From: an uncultured Spirochaetota bacterium
GTDB lineage: Bacteria > Spirochaetota > UBA4802 > UBA5550
Reading direction: 5' to 3'
NCBI GenBank assembly: GCA_937872225.1
Contig: CALMRZ010000092.1
Coordinates: 1 to 50,411, forward strand
Length of the DNA: 50,411 bases
Part shown: one piece after another, positions 1 through 9,125 of the stretch
Layout: the number at the start of each line of letters is the position of its first letter
Position numbering within the stretch: the first letter of the stretch is position 1
Notes under the pieces: model-generated
What the model was told of the DNA's origin: nothing
The model's input: only the letters and a program-made list of their open reading frames with translations
Databases searched by the model: none
Program-made: the position numbers and the translations under genes

Positions 1-1
1 T

Positions 2-70
2 GACGTGGTTTATGGGTATACGAACAAGGTGGAAAAAATTGAAAAAAATAGAGGTGCCAGAGTAAAATAA
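2..70 (+). CDS. possible 3' end of an upstream gene (partial)
   Basis: An open frame enters from the left edge and ends at TAA 68-70, giving the C-terminal residues DVVYGYTNKVEKIEKNRGAR followed by VK. It is too short to identify. The stop lies inside the first copy of a CAGAGTAAA motif that recurs just downstream. REP-associated (Y1) transposase genes often end beside such motifs, so a transposase remnant is one possibility, but this is only a guess. Confidence 0.25.
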   Translation, partial: DVVYGYTNKVEKIEKNRGARVK

Positions 71-120
71 ATTGCTGGATATAAAACACGGGGGGTCAGA
101 GTAAACCCTAGAGTAAAACC
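57..120. repeat. three short AGAGTAAA repeats
   Basis: CAGAGTAAA occurs at 58-66 and 97-105, and TAGAGTAAA at 109-117. The second copy is preceded by a run of Gs (GGGGGGTCAGAGTAAA), a form common at the ends of REP-like dispersed repeats. They may be debris of a mobile repeat. Nothing else is evident before the terminator at 131. Confidence 0.35.
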
Positions 121-124
121 AAAT

Positions 125-156
125 AAAAAAGAACACCCGCCATCAGGCGGGTGTTC
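125..156 (-). terminator. rho-independent terminator of the large lipoprotein gene
   Basis: GAACACCCGCC (131-141) and GGCGGGTGTTC (146-156) form a perfect 11-bp stem with a 4-base loop. Read on the minus strand the stem is followed by TTTTTTATTT, the classic U tract. It lies 27 bases past the stop codon of the lipoprotein gene and should end its transcript. Confidence 0.9.
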
Positions 157-182
157 CACAATTACCAAATACTTCCCTCTGC

Positions 183-3100
183 CTAGTTCGCCTGAAACCC
201 GAGGTTCTTGATGATCGCATTGATGTCAACCCTCGGATCATTCATGTCCGCCATGGCGTCAAGCATCAGCGACAGGTCATCCCAGAGGGGTGAATTGGGA
301 TCGCTGATGATGCTCCATCCCAGGAACCGGTCCAGGTCTTCAATTACATCGCCGGCTGTATACGGCGTGGACATACCCTCCAGCAGGGTATGCACAAGGC
401 TGGTCTGGTCTTTCATCAGGATGTCGACATTCTTCAGTAGCCGATTGTATTTAACGCCCGAGCCGTCACTGGACTTCATGACATCGTGCACCTGGGGCAG
501 GTATGTCAACATATCGACCAGCTGGTCGTAATTATCAGGCTGACCCGCGCCATGGTCATAGCCGTGGTACAGCCATGCGCCACCCGGATATGTCTGGTTG
601 TATTTTGCAAACAGCTTACCTACAGTATACAGGAGGCCATGGACCTCGTCTTCGGTAAGCTGCTGGGCAAGGACTGCGTTCACAATATTGACAAGGTTTT
701 GTCTGATATCCCTGGAACCACCCATAAAGCTCTTCATCATGTCGACCATGTCTTCAAAAGTCTCCCAGTCACCGCCGTCCGCGGTTGTACGGTATTCACC
801 TTCGTAGCCGAGGAAATCCTCGAGATCCAGGTCTTCCGCCCTCTTATTGAACATCCACTCGTATTTCGAGAAATCAAGGGTGGTGAAATAATTGTTCGTG
901 ATGGCCTCGCTCTTGTTGAACTTGGCCGCGGTCATAACCTGCTCAAGGCCCAGGGCGATGTTTGCCCGCGGTTCGGCGAATTCTTCGCCGCCCAGGAGCT
1001 GCAGAAGCCCCAGGAGCCTGGTCACCATGCCGCCGCCGTCCGCCATCATGGGCATCACGCCGTCATAGCTGTCGATGCTGTTGCCGACGAGGACGCTCAA
1101 CGGTGTGCGCAGGGTATCGGGGGGAATATAATTATTGACAGTAGGCGGATACCCATAACCCGTCACATTGGGTCGCAAATATGCGAAGGTGGCGTCGCTA
1201 TCATTCTTTACCCGCGGGACCCAGCGAGGAGACGATCCAGTGTCCGCCGTATTGAAACGCCGGAACATCGGCTTGCCCAGGGGCATGAGTACGCCTTCCA
1301 GAAGGTCCGCCAGGGGATACTTGTGCGGCGACGGCGACGCGTAATTGTAGTTATACCCCGTGCCTGATGTTGAGGGCACATATTTGGTCCCGTCATGGAG
1401 TGTTCCCGCCAGGGCTACCAAGACCGGGGCAAGTTTATTTCTATTTGCCCATGCAGTGTCCCAGGTGGCTGTTCTGTCATCAGAGAGTATGTCGACAGCA
1501 TCTTCGGTCAGGAAAGCCATCCGCGCCACCGGCTCGATATTTCTTCCGACAGCGTCCGGGAGAACATAGCCGCTACCGAGAACATTGTCAAACAGGAATG
1601 TTGCATTGATTGTTGCAATTGCTAAAGTCACGGACCTACATAAAACAATAATTCGTCCATCACCAGGTATATTTGAATCACCATAATCAGGGTTATTGCC
1701 ATAATTGGGATTATATGTCGTGCCAGGAATACCTTCACTTCTTAGTTTAATCCAACGGCCATTTGCAGATCCTTTCTTGGCATTGGCCAAACCTACGGCG
1801 CCGTTTGCCTCAATGATTATGAAAGCACCGCCGGCATTCAAGCTAAGAGCATCAACCCACATGGGAATAATAAAGGCAAATTTCTTTTCAAAAAGGAACC
1901 ACTGTATATTCCTGTATATAGCCTCTTCCTGGGTGGCGCATTCCCGTACCGAGATGCCCGAACCGGTTGAGGTTTCCTGTTTTTCGCCGATCCTTTCCCA
2001 TAATTTGAAGGGTTTTGCCGAAGGGGCGCCTGCATCATCCGGATCAATGGGTTTTAATCTGAACTTGTCACCGCTTTGAATATAATCAGAGCCATTATCA
2101 TTCATGGGAGGAACATTATAACGGCTGTCCCATATGCCATCGAGAAGTCCTCCGCCGTTATGCTGGATAAGATAGTTGTCTGAGACCACTACATCTTTAT
2201 AGCGGTTCGCCCTCTGTCCATTGGCATCATCCGGATCGGCTATATCGTTGCCGATGCCGGTCTGTAGGGAGTTGGGATAAAAATATTCCCACGTGCTTGG
2301 ACTCGATGATTGTTTATACACATAGGCATAAACCTCTCCGTTGGGCTTGTAATACACATTGACTGTCTGCGAACCGTTTACGGGCATGTTATAAGTCGTT
2401 GTTGCCGGATGTGTTGCGTCATTGGTGTAGGTCGTTGAATAATAGGGCCCCTGGCCGTCCCAGGCGACCCGGGCGACCCACCCCATGAGGAACTGCGAGG
2501 TATTTAGCACACCCTTGCCGTCAGCAACTTTCGGCCAGTAAGTCCGGTAATCATTGGTGCCACCCGTTGTGGATTCAGTTGTAGGCTGATTAACAGTTAT
2601 TGCTGTTTCTCCACCATTAGGAATACCGGCATCACCGGCACAGTTGGAGGGCAGAAGCAGCATGGTCGGGTAATCATAACCCAAATAAAACTTATGTGAT
2701 CCTCTATTAGAATACCCGAATGACGATGAACTGCGGGAGATATGGTCTGCCTGACCTGTCCTATCGGCAAGGGCAAGGGCATAGGAATCCATACCTATGC
2801 TGCATCCCATAATTGCTGCGGAAGCGTCTTTTGATGTCAGGGCAAACATAGAGTCATTTACAGTAATTATGCCATTTGTTGGGATACCATGGCCATAGTT
2901 AAAATTAGTATAACCTCCTTCACCGGAGGCAGAACCGACACGGGCAAGGTAACCGAAATAATAGGCGGACCCGATGGTATAGACCAGGTGATCCAAGTAG
3001 GACATCCGCGACCATGAGAAGTCGCTCGACCGGTCCTTCATCCTGCCGTTGTACTGCATGGTCCTCTTGAGGGTCGGCTCCAGGGCATTGGCCGTATCTG

Positions 3101-4505
3101 AATAATCGATGCCCGCCGCTTTTAATTTATTGAGACTGACCATCAGGGCTTCGATGGGAGACTGGTTATCGGAGTTGATTATCGAATAATCCTGAGCACT
3201 TGACCCGTCGTTGCGGATAAAGAGCTTAACCAGGGTGGGGAGCATGTCCCTCAGGGTTTCCTTGAATGACGCGTTCACATAACCGGTGGAAATGTCGTCA
3301 TTATGATAATCAGCGTTGCTTTCGTATTCGCTGATGCCTATTTCATCAACGGCAAAATAGTTCGACATGTTGACAATAAGGTTCTGTATCTTGGTCGTGG
3401 CGTCCGGATCTGAGTTAAGCAGGCCCGGAAGGTCCGTCAGGATCATGGCGTCAATGGTATTACGCACCGTTTCATCGCTCGCCGCTATGGTGTTGAGGCC
3501 GTAGAGGAGCTTGATGACCCCCTTGACCGCGTTGCCCAGGTCCGTGTTGGTGGTATAGGCGCCGCTGTTGGCGTTGTCCCTGTTGGCCGCCGGCACGCCG
3601 CTGCCGTTGACCCACATCGGGTAGTCGCAACTCATGGTCACTTTGCCGGCAAGCTTTGCCAGCTTGGTTAAATCATATTCGATTTTAATGGACCGGGCGC
3701 GGTCATTCCAGTTAGCCGGGCCCGCCCCCACCAGATTGTCCGTCAGGCAGCGATCGCCCGATGTCAGTTCGAGGGAATTACCGGTAAAATCGGTCCCGTC
3801 ATAAAGAGTCACCTTGACACCTATGGGGATGGATATCGAGGATGCCACAGCGCTATGGGCTCCCAGTGCTGTCGAATCGTATGAACCGACCGAAAGGTCT
3901 ATATATAATGACGTACTCGTTTCATCATACATGCAGTTGTCATAGAGACGCACCTTCATCATGTTCCCCATGTCCTCTTCGATCTCGGCCGGGGTCTTGG
4001 TGTCGACAAGGTAATCCACAACCTGCGTCGCGATGTCAAGGATGTCGGCGCTCAGGTCCGTATTGTCCACCACCGTTTCAAGTGCAGCGTAGAACTGGGC
4101 CAAGCGGTCGATGGAGCCATTGGTGGCATCATAATATCCGCCGTCATCGTTGGTAGGGTCATCGTAGTGAACCGGGGTCCTGTCCATCATGACCTTGAGC
4201 ACGCCATGGAGCTCGTTGATCATGGGCACCAGGAAAGGCGCCTGGACAAGCTGCACCGCGTCCCGGAGAAACTCCGGCGTCTCATACCCGTTGATCATCA
4301 TGTCTCCCAGGCCGTCGTTCAGCTTCTGGGAATCGATGCTTTCAACGGCGCTGTGAAGCGCGGGAAAGCTGTCGAATAGATTCAGCAGGCTGTACTGCGG
4401 CTCCTGGTCGTTCTTCTGGAAGGCGGCCATTTGCTCCTGTGAACAGCCGGTATATGTCAGCGCCAGAAATAATGTGCTGACCGCTATGGATAGAATCTTC
4501 TTCAT
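183..4505 (-). CDS. very large lipoprotein (1440 aa) with a beta/gamma-crystallin-like segment
   Basis: The N-terminus is a lipoprotein signal (KK, then a hydrophobic stretch, then lipobox TYTGC), so the product is exported and lipid-anchored at Cys21. The start is supported by GGGGAGGA about 8 bases upstream. Around residues 230-275 is a stretch (VTLYDGTDFTGNSLELTSGD, then a C, then WNDRARSIKIEY) that resembles a beta/gamma-crystallin Greek-key unit. The rest is rich in Asn, Gly, Asp, Tyr and Thr and matches no family I can name. It is one continuous frame without repeats obvious by eye. It is monocistronic, ending in a strong terminator. Some middle lines (for example 1621-1680, about 37% GC by hand) are more AT-rich than the 5' third. 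Function unknown; a surface-exposed role is inference. Confidence 0.85.
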   Translation of the reverse strand: MKKILSIAVSTLFLALTYTGCSQEQMAAFQKNDQEPQYSLLNLFDSFPALHSAVESIDSQKLNDGLGDMMINGYETPEFLRDAVQLVQAPFLVPMINELHGVLKVMMDRTPVHYDDPTNDDGGYYDATNGSIDRLAQFYAALETVVDNTDLSADILDIATQVVDYLVDTKTPAEIEEDMGNMMKVRLYDNCMYDETSTSLYIDLSVGSYDSTALGAHSAVASSISIPIGVKVTLYDGTDFTGNSLELTSGDRCLTDNLVGAGPANWNDRARSIKIEYDLTKLAKLAGKVTMSCDYPMWVNGSGVPAANRDNANSGAYTTNTDLGNAVKGVIKLLYGLNTIAASDETVRNTIDAMILTDLPGLLNSDPDATTKIQNLIVNMSNYFAVDEIGISEYESNADYHNDDISTGYVNASFKETLRDMLPTLVKLFIRNDGSSAQDYSIINSDNQSPIEALMVSLNKLKAAGIDYSDTANALEPTLKRTMQYNGRMKDRSSDFSWSRMSYLDHLVYTIGSAYYFGYLARVGSASGEGGYTNFNYGHGIPTNGIITVNDSMFALTSKDASAAIMGCSIGMDSYALALADRTGQADHISRSSSSFGYSNRGSHKFYLGYDYPTMLLLPSNCAGDAGIPNGGETAITVNQPTTESTTGGTNDYRTYWPKVADGKGVLNTSQFLMGWVARVAWDGQGPYYSTTYTNDATHPATTTYNMPVNGSQTVNVYYKPNGEVYAYVYKQSSSPSTWEYFYPNSLQTGIGNDIADPDDANGQRANRYKDVVVSDNYLIQHNGGGLLDGIWDSRYNVPPMNDNGSDYIQSGDKFRLKPIDPDDAGAPSAKPFKLWERIGEKQETSTGSGISVRECATQEEAIYRNIQWFLFEKKFAFIIPMWVDALSLNAGGAFIIIEANGAVGLANAKKGSANGRWIKLRSEGIPGTTYNPNYGNNPDYGDSNIPGDGRIIVLCRSVTLAIATINATFLFDNVLGSGYVLPDAVGRNIEPVARMAFLTEDAVDILSDDRTATWDTAWANRNKLAPVLVALAGTLHDGTKYVPSTSGTGYNYNYASPSPHKYPLADLLEGVLMPLGKPMFRRFNTADTGSSPRWVPRVKNDSDATFAYLRPNVTGYGYPPTVNNYIPPDTLRTPLSVLVGNSIDSYDGVMPMMADGGGMVTRLLGLLQLLGGEEFAEPRANIALGLEQVMTAAKFNKSEAITNNYFTTLDFSKYEWMFNKRAEDLDLEDFLGYEGEYRTTADGGDWETFEDMVDMMKSFMGGSRDIRQNLVNIVNAVLAQQLTEDEVHGLLYTVGKLFAKYNQTYPGGAWLYHGYDHGAGQPDNYDQLVDMLTYLPQVHDVMKSSDGSGVKYNRLLKNVDILMKDQTSLVHTLLEGMSTPYTAGDVIEDLDRFLGWSIISDPNSPLWDDLSLMLDAMADMNDPRVDINAIIKNLGFQAN

Positions 4506-4755
4506 TATGTAATCCTCCCCAACTCTTTAATTCTTTCTATGCATCTTACTTTTTTATACTTTTTATACTTCCGGCAAAAAAATAAAAAACCGTCCAGCCG
4601 GTATTTACATATTCATTTCTATTATTCTTTTTTGGTTCTTTTTTTAAAAATAAATCTTTGTATTTTAGGTTATTTTACAGACAATGTGATTTTTTTGAAT
4701 ATGCACCCGCGAAATATACGCCCTTATTAATTTACTATACCCGGATACCCCTCAA

Positions 4756-4787
4756 TTAGTGAAATATTAATAACAGGGTTTCACTAA
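4756..4787. promoter_or_regulatory. inverted repeat TTAGTGAAA / TTTCACTAA
   Basis: TTAGTGAAA (4756-4764) and TTTCACTAA (4779-4787) are perfect 9-base inverted copies 14 bases apart in the divergent region. No T tract follows on either strand, so a protein-binding operator or a transcript hairpin is more likely than a terminator. Which regulator might bind is unknown. Confidence 0.4.
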
Positions 4788-5058
4788 CTGTATTTAAATA
4801 ATCACGATATATATGTATAAAGAAAGTTAATGCACAACCAAGAATATGTCAATAGAAAAAACTGATGATTCAGTTTTTAACTTCTGCGTAATTAATTCAA
4901 GAAAAAAATTTGATTGTCCCTGTTATAGAATATTAATTTTTTAAAAATAAAAAACAAAATGATTGTATACAAATTACAGGTGATTGACAAATTCATTATT
5001 CCAGGCTGATATTTTTTTTATAAATTATAAAAGGATAATAACTTTTATAAATTGATTC

Positions 5059-5087
5059 TTGACCAAAATTCAGACCTGCTGCATAAC
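5059..5087 (+). promoter_or_regulatory. candidate sigma-70-type promoter for plsC
   Basis: TTGACC (5059-5064) and CATAAC (5082-5087) are separated by 17 bases and lie 24 bases upstream of the plsC start. The -35 matches five of six consensus bases and the -10 four of six. Confidence 0.45.
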
Positions 5088-5110
5088 TTAATAATTGTTA
5101 AGCAGGAACA

Positions 5111-5851
5111 ATGAATCTATCAGGCAATACATTTCTCCCGGCAGTGCGTTCCTTGTCTATCACCTTTGCGGCCACCCTTATATTCGGGATTCCAGCCGTT
5201 CTCTCCGCCATGGTTGACAGGACCGGCAGGATACCCTACCGCATCGGTCAGGTCTGGGCCAGGATAATCCTCAGGCTCAACGGTGTCAGAGTACGCGTGG
5301 AGGGACTGCCGAACATCGACACAAAGACCTCCTATGTATTCATTTCCAATCACCAGAGCAATCTCGACGGTCTTGCCATTGGTACGTCCCTGCCCTCGCC
5401 CCTCCGCTTCGTCATCAAGAAGTCGCTGTTGAAAATACCCATCATGGGACAGGCCTTCAAGCTGGGGCGGATGATCCCCATAGACCGCAGTGAAGGCCAG
5501 AAGGCGATCGAAACAATAAACCGCTGCGGCAGGGAGCTTACAGACGGCATCAGCGCCCTCTTCTTCGGCGAGGGACGCCGGAGCAGGGACGGAAAACTCC
5601 AGCCCTTCAAAAAGGGGGGCATCATCTTCTCGATTACATCCAGGCTCCCCCTGGTGCCGGTCACCGTGGTCAACAGTTTCAATCTCATGCCCGCCGGGGC
5701 GCTCCATATCAGGAAAGGCACCATCACCATCATCATCGGCACCGCCATTCCGACTTCCGGCTTCGGTCCCGAGCATGCAGACCAGCTCCGGGAGCGGGTT
5801 TGGTCCGTGATATCGGAAAATCTGAAAAAATACGCCCCTCAAACCGTATGA
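5111..5851 (+). CDS. plsC: 1-acyl-sn-glycerol-3-phosphate acyltransferase family protein (PlsC)
   Basis: The enzyme family transfers an acyl chain to lysophosphatidic acid to make phosphatidic acid at the inner membrane. The HX4D catalytic motif is seen as NHQSNLD (His81, Asp86). The glycerol-phosphate-binding block FGEGRRS is a variant of the usual FPEGTRS, with GlyGlu in place of ProGlu and Arg in place of Thr. A later PLVPVTVVN block also fits. The N-terminus (residues 10-35) is hydrophobic and should be a membrane anchor. The 246-residue length is normal. The ATG at 5111 follows AGCAGGA. It lies just upstream of a membrane-anchored hydrolase, which may also act on lipids. The family call is firm; the exact acyl acceptor cannot be read from sequence. 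Confidence 0.9.
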   Translation: MNLSGNTFLPAVRSLSITFAATLIFGIPAVLSAMVDRTGRIPYRIGQVWARIILRLNGVRVRVEGLPNIDTKTSYVFISNHQSNLDGLAIGTSLPSPLRFVIKKSLLKIPIMGQAFKLGRMIPIDRSEGQKAIETINRCGRELTDGISALFFGEGRRSRDGKLQPFKKGGIIFSITSRLPLVPVTVVNSFNLMPAGALHIRKGTITIIIGTAIPTSGFGPEHADQLRERVWSVISENLKKYAPQTV

Positions 5852-5874
5852 CCCTGCCGTGCCGGTAAAAAACC

Positions 5875-5906
5875 TTGACAATGGCGACGTTTGAAACAAG
5901 TATACG
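5875..5906 (+). promoter_or_regulatory. weak candidate promoter for the alpha/beta hydrolase
   Basis: A perfect TTGACA lies at 5875-5880 in the 110-base gap after plsC. The -10 is poor: AAGTAT at 17-base spacing or TATACG at 20-base spacing. The hydrolase may therefore be read from its own promoter or with plsC. Confidence 0.3.
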
Positions 5907-5961
5907 TGTTCATCTGTCATAGTGGCATGCTGGAAGAATCATTCAACAGAGGGATATACGC

Positions 5962-7026
5962 ATGAAGATCAAAAAGACCCTGGCTATAGCGGCAATAGTG
6001 CTGGCATCGATCCTCGTCCTGCTCGCGGCATCCGCAGGCACCGCCTATTACATCCTCATCCAGAAGCCGAGCGTAAAATTCCTTCTTGCCAATTCAGGTT
6101 TCAGGGAGCCGGCCCATTATACAAAAAAAGAAATCATCATGGATGTGAAGGGCGAAAAAGTGCCGGTCATGGTCTACCGCCACGAATCGGCCAGGTCCGA
6201 CAGATACTTCATGCTCCAGCACGGCCTCACGCCCCAGGCCCACAGGCACCCGAAGATCGACCGCTTCGCCTCAAGCCTCTGCGACGCCACGGGCATGAAC
6301 GTGGTGATCCCCTATGTCAAGGGAAGCATCCAGGGCGGGTCCCTGACAAAAACATACCAGGATATGGCCGATATCTACACGGTCCTGGTTAAGCAGTTCC
6401 CCGGGAGATACCGCGCCTTCGGCGCCTGCATCGGCGCCAACATACTCCTGGTGGCCCTGAACCGGGTGCCGGACGAGATATACCCGGAAAAGATATTCAT
6501 GCTGGGGCCCTTTTTCAACGGCAGGACCCTTTTCGATTTCTACAACAAGATATCGAAGCCGGAAGACATCGACATCATGGTCAAGATGGCCATTACGCTG
6601 AACATGGACGTTTTTTCGGAAAAGGAAAAGGACCTGATCCGCAAGGCCATTGCCGCGTCAAAACCGGGCACCACCGACCGGAGCGAGATGAAAAAAATAC
6701 TCGGCGATAAGCTCTTCAGCGACATTGCCGTAGTACAGCTCCATCACAGGGACTTTGAAAACATCAACCCCGGCACCATGTTCGGAAAAAACAGGGCGAA
6801 GTGCAAGTTCTTCATCCTTCATTCAAAGAATGACAATATCATTCCTTACTTCGAAGGAAAAAGCCTGGCGGAATTCATGAAGAAAAGCGGCATCAGCACC
6901 CGGTTCCTCGGCACCGAGTATGTGGAGCACGCCCAGAACCAGGCATCGGTGACGGGATTCCTCAAGGAGATGAAGTACCTCATCAAATTCTTTGATGAAC
7001 TCTTCGAAGGGGACGTGGCGATTTAA
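5962..7026 (+). CDS. membrane-anchored alpha/beta-hydrolase-like protein with Cys nucleophile
   Basis: Residues 5-32 form one long hydrophobic segment, so the protein is probably anchored in the inner membrane with the body outside the cytosol. The remainder has alpha/beta-hydrolase signs: an HGL block (LQHGLTPQ), a nucleophile elbow GACIG with Cys156 where Ser is usual, a candidate acid Asp291 in HSKNDNIIP, and a candidate base His323 in EYVEHAQ. The spacing and order (nucleophile, acid, His) fit the fold. A Cys nucleophile is known in dienelactone hydrolases, but overall length and the anchor differ. It follows plsC by 110 bases. The substrate is unknown; an ester or lipid is a reasonable guess only. 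Confidence 0.7.
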   Translation: MKIKKTLAIAAIVLASILVLLAASAGTAYYILIQKPSVKFLLANSGFREPAHYTKKEIIMDVKGEKVPVMVYRHESARSDRYFMLQHGLTPQAHRHPKIDRFASSLCDATGMNVVIPYVKGSIQGGSLTKTYQDMADIYTVLVKQFPGRYRAFGACIGANILLVALNRVPDEIYPEKIFMLGPFFNGRTLFDFYNKISKPEDIDIMVKMAITLNMDVFSEKEKDLIRKAIAASKPGTTDRSEMKKILGDKLFSDIAVVQLHHRDFENINPGTMFGKNRAKCKFFILHSKNDNIIPYFEGKSLAEFMKKSGISTRFLGTEYVEHAQNQASVTGFLKEMKYLIKFFDELFEGDVAI

Positions 7027-7031
7027 ACCCT

Positions 7032-7064
7032 GCCGCCCCCCAGCCCCCCGAAGGGGGGCTTATC
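7032..7064. repeat. GC-rich hairpin repeat, left arm of pair 1
   Basis: AGCCCCCC (7042-7049) and GGGGGGCT (7053-7060) form a perfect 8-bp stem around GAA. It lies just past the stop of the hydrolase gene and could also slow or end its transcript; a run of T appears 12 bases later (7072-7077). It is the inverted partner of the copy at 7080-7110. Confidence 0.7.
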
Positions 7065-7079
7065 TTGCCTATTTTTTGT

Positions 7080-7110
7080 AAGTCCCCCTCCGGGGGATTT
7101 AGGGGGCTAC
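7080..7110. repeat. GC-rich hairpin repeat, right arm of pair 1
   Basis: The pattern is AAGTCCCCCTCCGGGGG then ATTTAGGGGGCTAC. Its core is almost identical to the reverse complement of 24286-24315 and to 7508-7534 on the same strand. Together with 7032-7064 it forms an inverted pair about 79 bases long. Confidence 0.8.
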
Positions 7111-7126
7111 ATTAATATTCAAATTT

Positions 7127-7493
7127 ATGATGAATTCAATGCAAACAAAAATCAGATCACCAAGATACGTTATAGATCTTGCAAGAAAAATGAGAGTTAA
7201 TCCAACTCCAGCTGAAAAATATTACGGAGCGAATTAAAAGAAAAGAAATTGGATGGATATAAATTCAGGAATCAGCACCCGATTCATAGATATATTTTAG
7301 ATTTTTATTGTGTCAAAAAGCTTCTTGCAATAGAAATAGATGGAGATATACATAAACAAAGGCTTGACTATGATGAATATAGAGACGCCTTTTTAAAAAG
7401 TATTGGCATAGAACATTGCGGTTTAAGAATGAGGATGTTATTGAAAATATAGGCGATGTACTGGATACTATTCGTATTAAATTACACTCTTAG
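7127..7493 (+). pseudogene. DUF559-family (Vsr-like) endonuclease gene, broken by two frameshifts
   Basis: The three frames read in turn give a complete small DUF559 protein. From 7127 the first frame reads MRVNPTPAEKYYGAN and stops. Restoring one A in the run after GCTG (about 7216-7222) continues as LRSELKEKKLDGYKFRNQHP, then YILDFYCVKKLLAIEIDG. Near 7420-7425 a second missing base is needed to reach RFKNEDVIENIGDVLDTIRI and the stop at 7491. DUF559 proteins share the PD-(D/E)XK nuclease-like core (here DFYCVKK and EIDG). The gene is clearly more AT-rich than its neighbours and is flanked by direct copies of the GC-rich repeat (7080-7110 and 7508-7534), which suggests it arrived with them. 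Sequencing error in A runs is possible for the first shift. Confidence 0.75.
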
Positions 7494-7507
7494 AATAATA
7501 ATTATTT

Positions 7508-7534
7508 AAGCCCCCTCCGGGGGATTGGTGGGCT
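7508..7534. repeat. GC-rich hairpin repeat, copy downstream of the DUF559 remnant
   Basis: The copy reads AAGCCCCCTCCGGGGG then ATTGGTGGGCTC, in the same orientation as 7080-7110. It ends 15 bases before the larE start codon, so larE translation may begin right beside it. Confidence 0.75.
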
Positions 7535-7548
7535 CAAAACATTGCATA

Positions 7549-8371
7549 ATGAAAAACACCTTTAGCGAAAAATTCAACAGGCTCCAGGACATTCTCGCTT
7601 CCTATAAAACCGTGGCCGTCGCCTTTTCCGGGGGCGTGGACAGCACCTTTCTCCTGAAAACCGCCCATGGCCGCCTGGGTCAGGGGGCCGTGGCAGTGAC
7701 CGTGGACTCCCCCCTCATAGCTCCGGACGAGATCCAAACAGCCAGGTCCTTCACCGCAACGGAAGGAATTCCCCACGAGATCATCTACGTGGACATATTC
7801 AAAAACGAGGCGGTCATCGCCAATCCGCCGGACCGCTGCTATCACTGCAAGCTCGACGTGTTCCGCGCCATCGCCGCCTTTGCCTCATCGAGGGGGATAG
7901 CCCGGATCGCCGAAGGGTCCAATGCAGACGACCGGGACGATTACCGTCCGGGGTTCCGGGCCATTACGGAGCTCTCGGTCCGGAGCCCGCTGATGGAAGC
8001 GGGCTTTACCAAGAAGGATATCAGGGAAGCCTCCCGCGCAATGGGCCTGACAGCATGGGACAAGCCTGCCAATCCCTGCCTGGCCACGAGGATACCCTGC
8101 GGCACCGCCATCACGAAGGAAATGCTTGACGCCGTGTACCGGGCAGAGGAATACCTTCACGGCCTCGGCATACGCGACGTGCGTGTGCGCCACCATGGCT
8201 CTGTTGCGAGGATCGAGGTCCCCCGGGACCAGCAGGACATAATTCTCCGCGAGCCGGCGGCATCCGCAATAGCGAATGTTTTCAAAAGACTCGGCTTCGC
8301 CCATATAGCGCTTGACATCGAGGGGTATCGCAGGGGCAGCATGAATAAACCGGCATCCGGGGGGAGGGACG

Positions 8372-8385
<14 letters not shown>
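7549..8385 (+). CDS. larE: ATP-dependent sacrificial sulfur transferase LarE
   Basis: LarE donates sulfur to the biscarboxylated pyridinium nucleotide on the way to the nickel-pincer nucleotide (NPN) cofactor of lactate racemase-type enzymes. The PP-loop SGGVDS is at residues 27-32, and RCYHCK and the PANPCLATRIPCG block carry conserved cysteines. The second block holds the position of the sacrificial Cys in the family and here has two Cys residues seven apart. I chose ATG 7549; a TTG at 7525 in frame lies inside the repeat and would add eight odd residues. No clear ribosome binding site is seen. The gene overlaps larB by 14 bases, so the two are translationally coupled. Length (278 aa) is normal. 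Confidence 0.93.
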
Positions 8386-9124
<739 letters not shown>

Positions 9125-9125
9125 C

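Larger units (their letters stand above)
4506..5110. other. AT-rich divergent intergenic region
   Basis: This 605-base gap between the minus-strand lipoprotein gene and plsC is markedly AT-rich with long A and T runs. I see no credible gene; the 63-codon frame at 4539-4730 is low-complexity. It holds a 9-bp dyad at 4756-4787 and a candidate plsC promoter at 5059-5087. A second TTGACA is at 4984-4989. The upstream DNA of both genes must lie here. Confidence 0.6.

Noticed and set aside
486-1367. A 293-codon plus-strand frame inside the large lipoprotein gene
   Set aside because: It is antisense to a gene with clear signal peptide, ribosome binding site and terminator, and its product has no recognisable features.
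5120-5920. A 266-codon minus-strand frame opposite plsC
   Set aside because: plsC has its full catalytic motifs; the antisense product looks random.
7249-7452. A 67-codon frame taken as an intact gene
   Set aside because: It is only the middle part of the DUF559 gene; both ends continue in other frames.
7525-7548. A TTG start for larE
   Set aside because: It lies inside the GC-rich repeat and adds residues not seen in LarE proteins.
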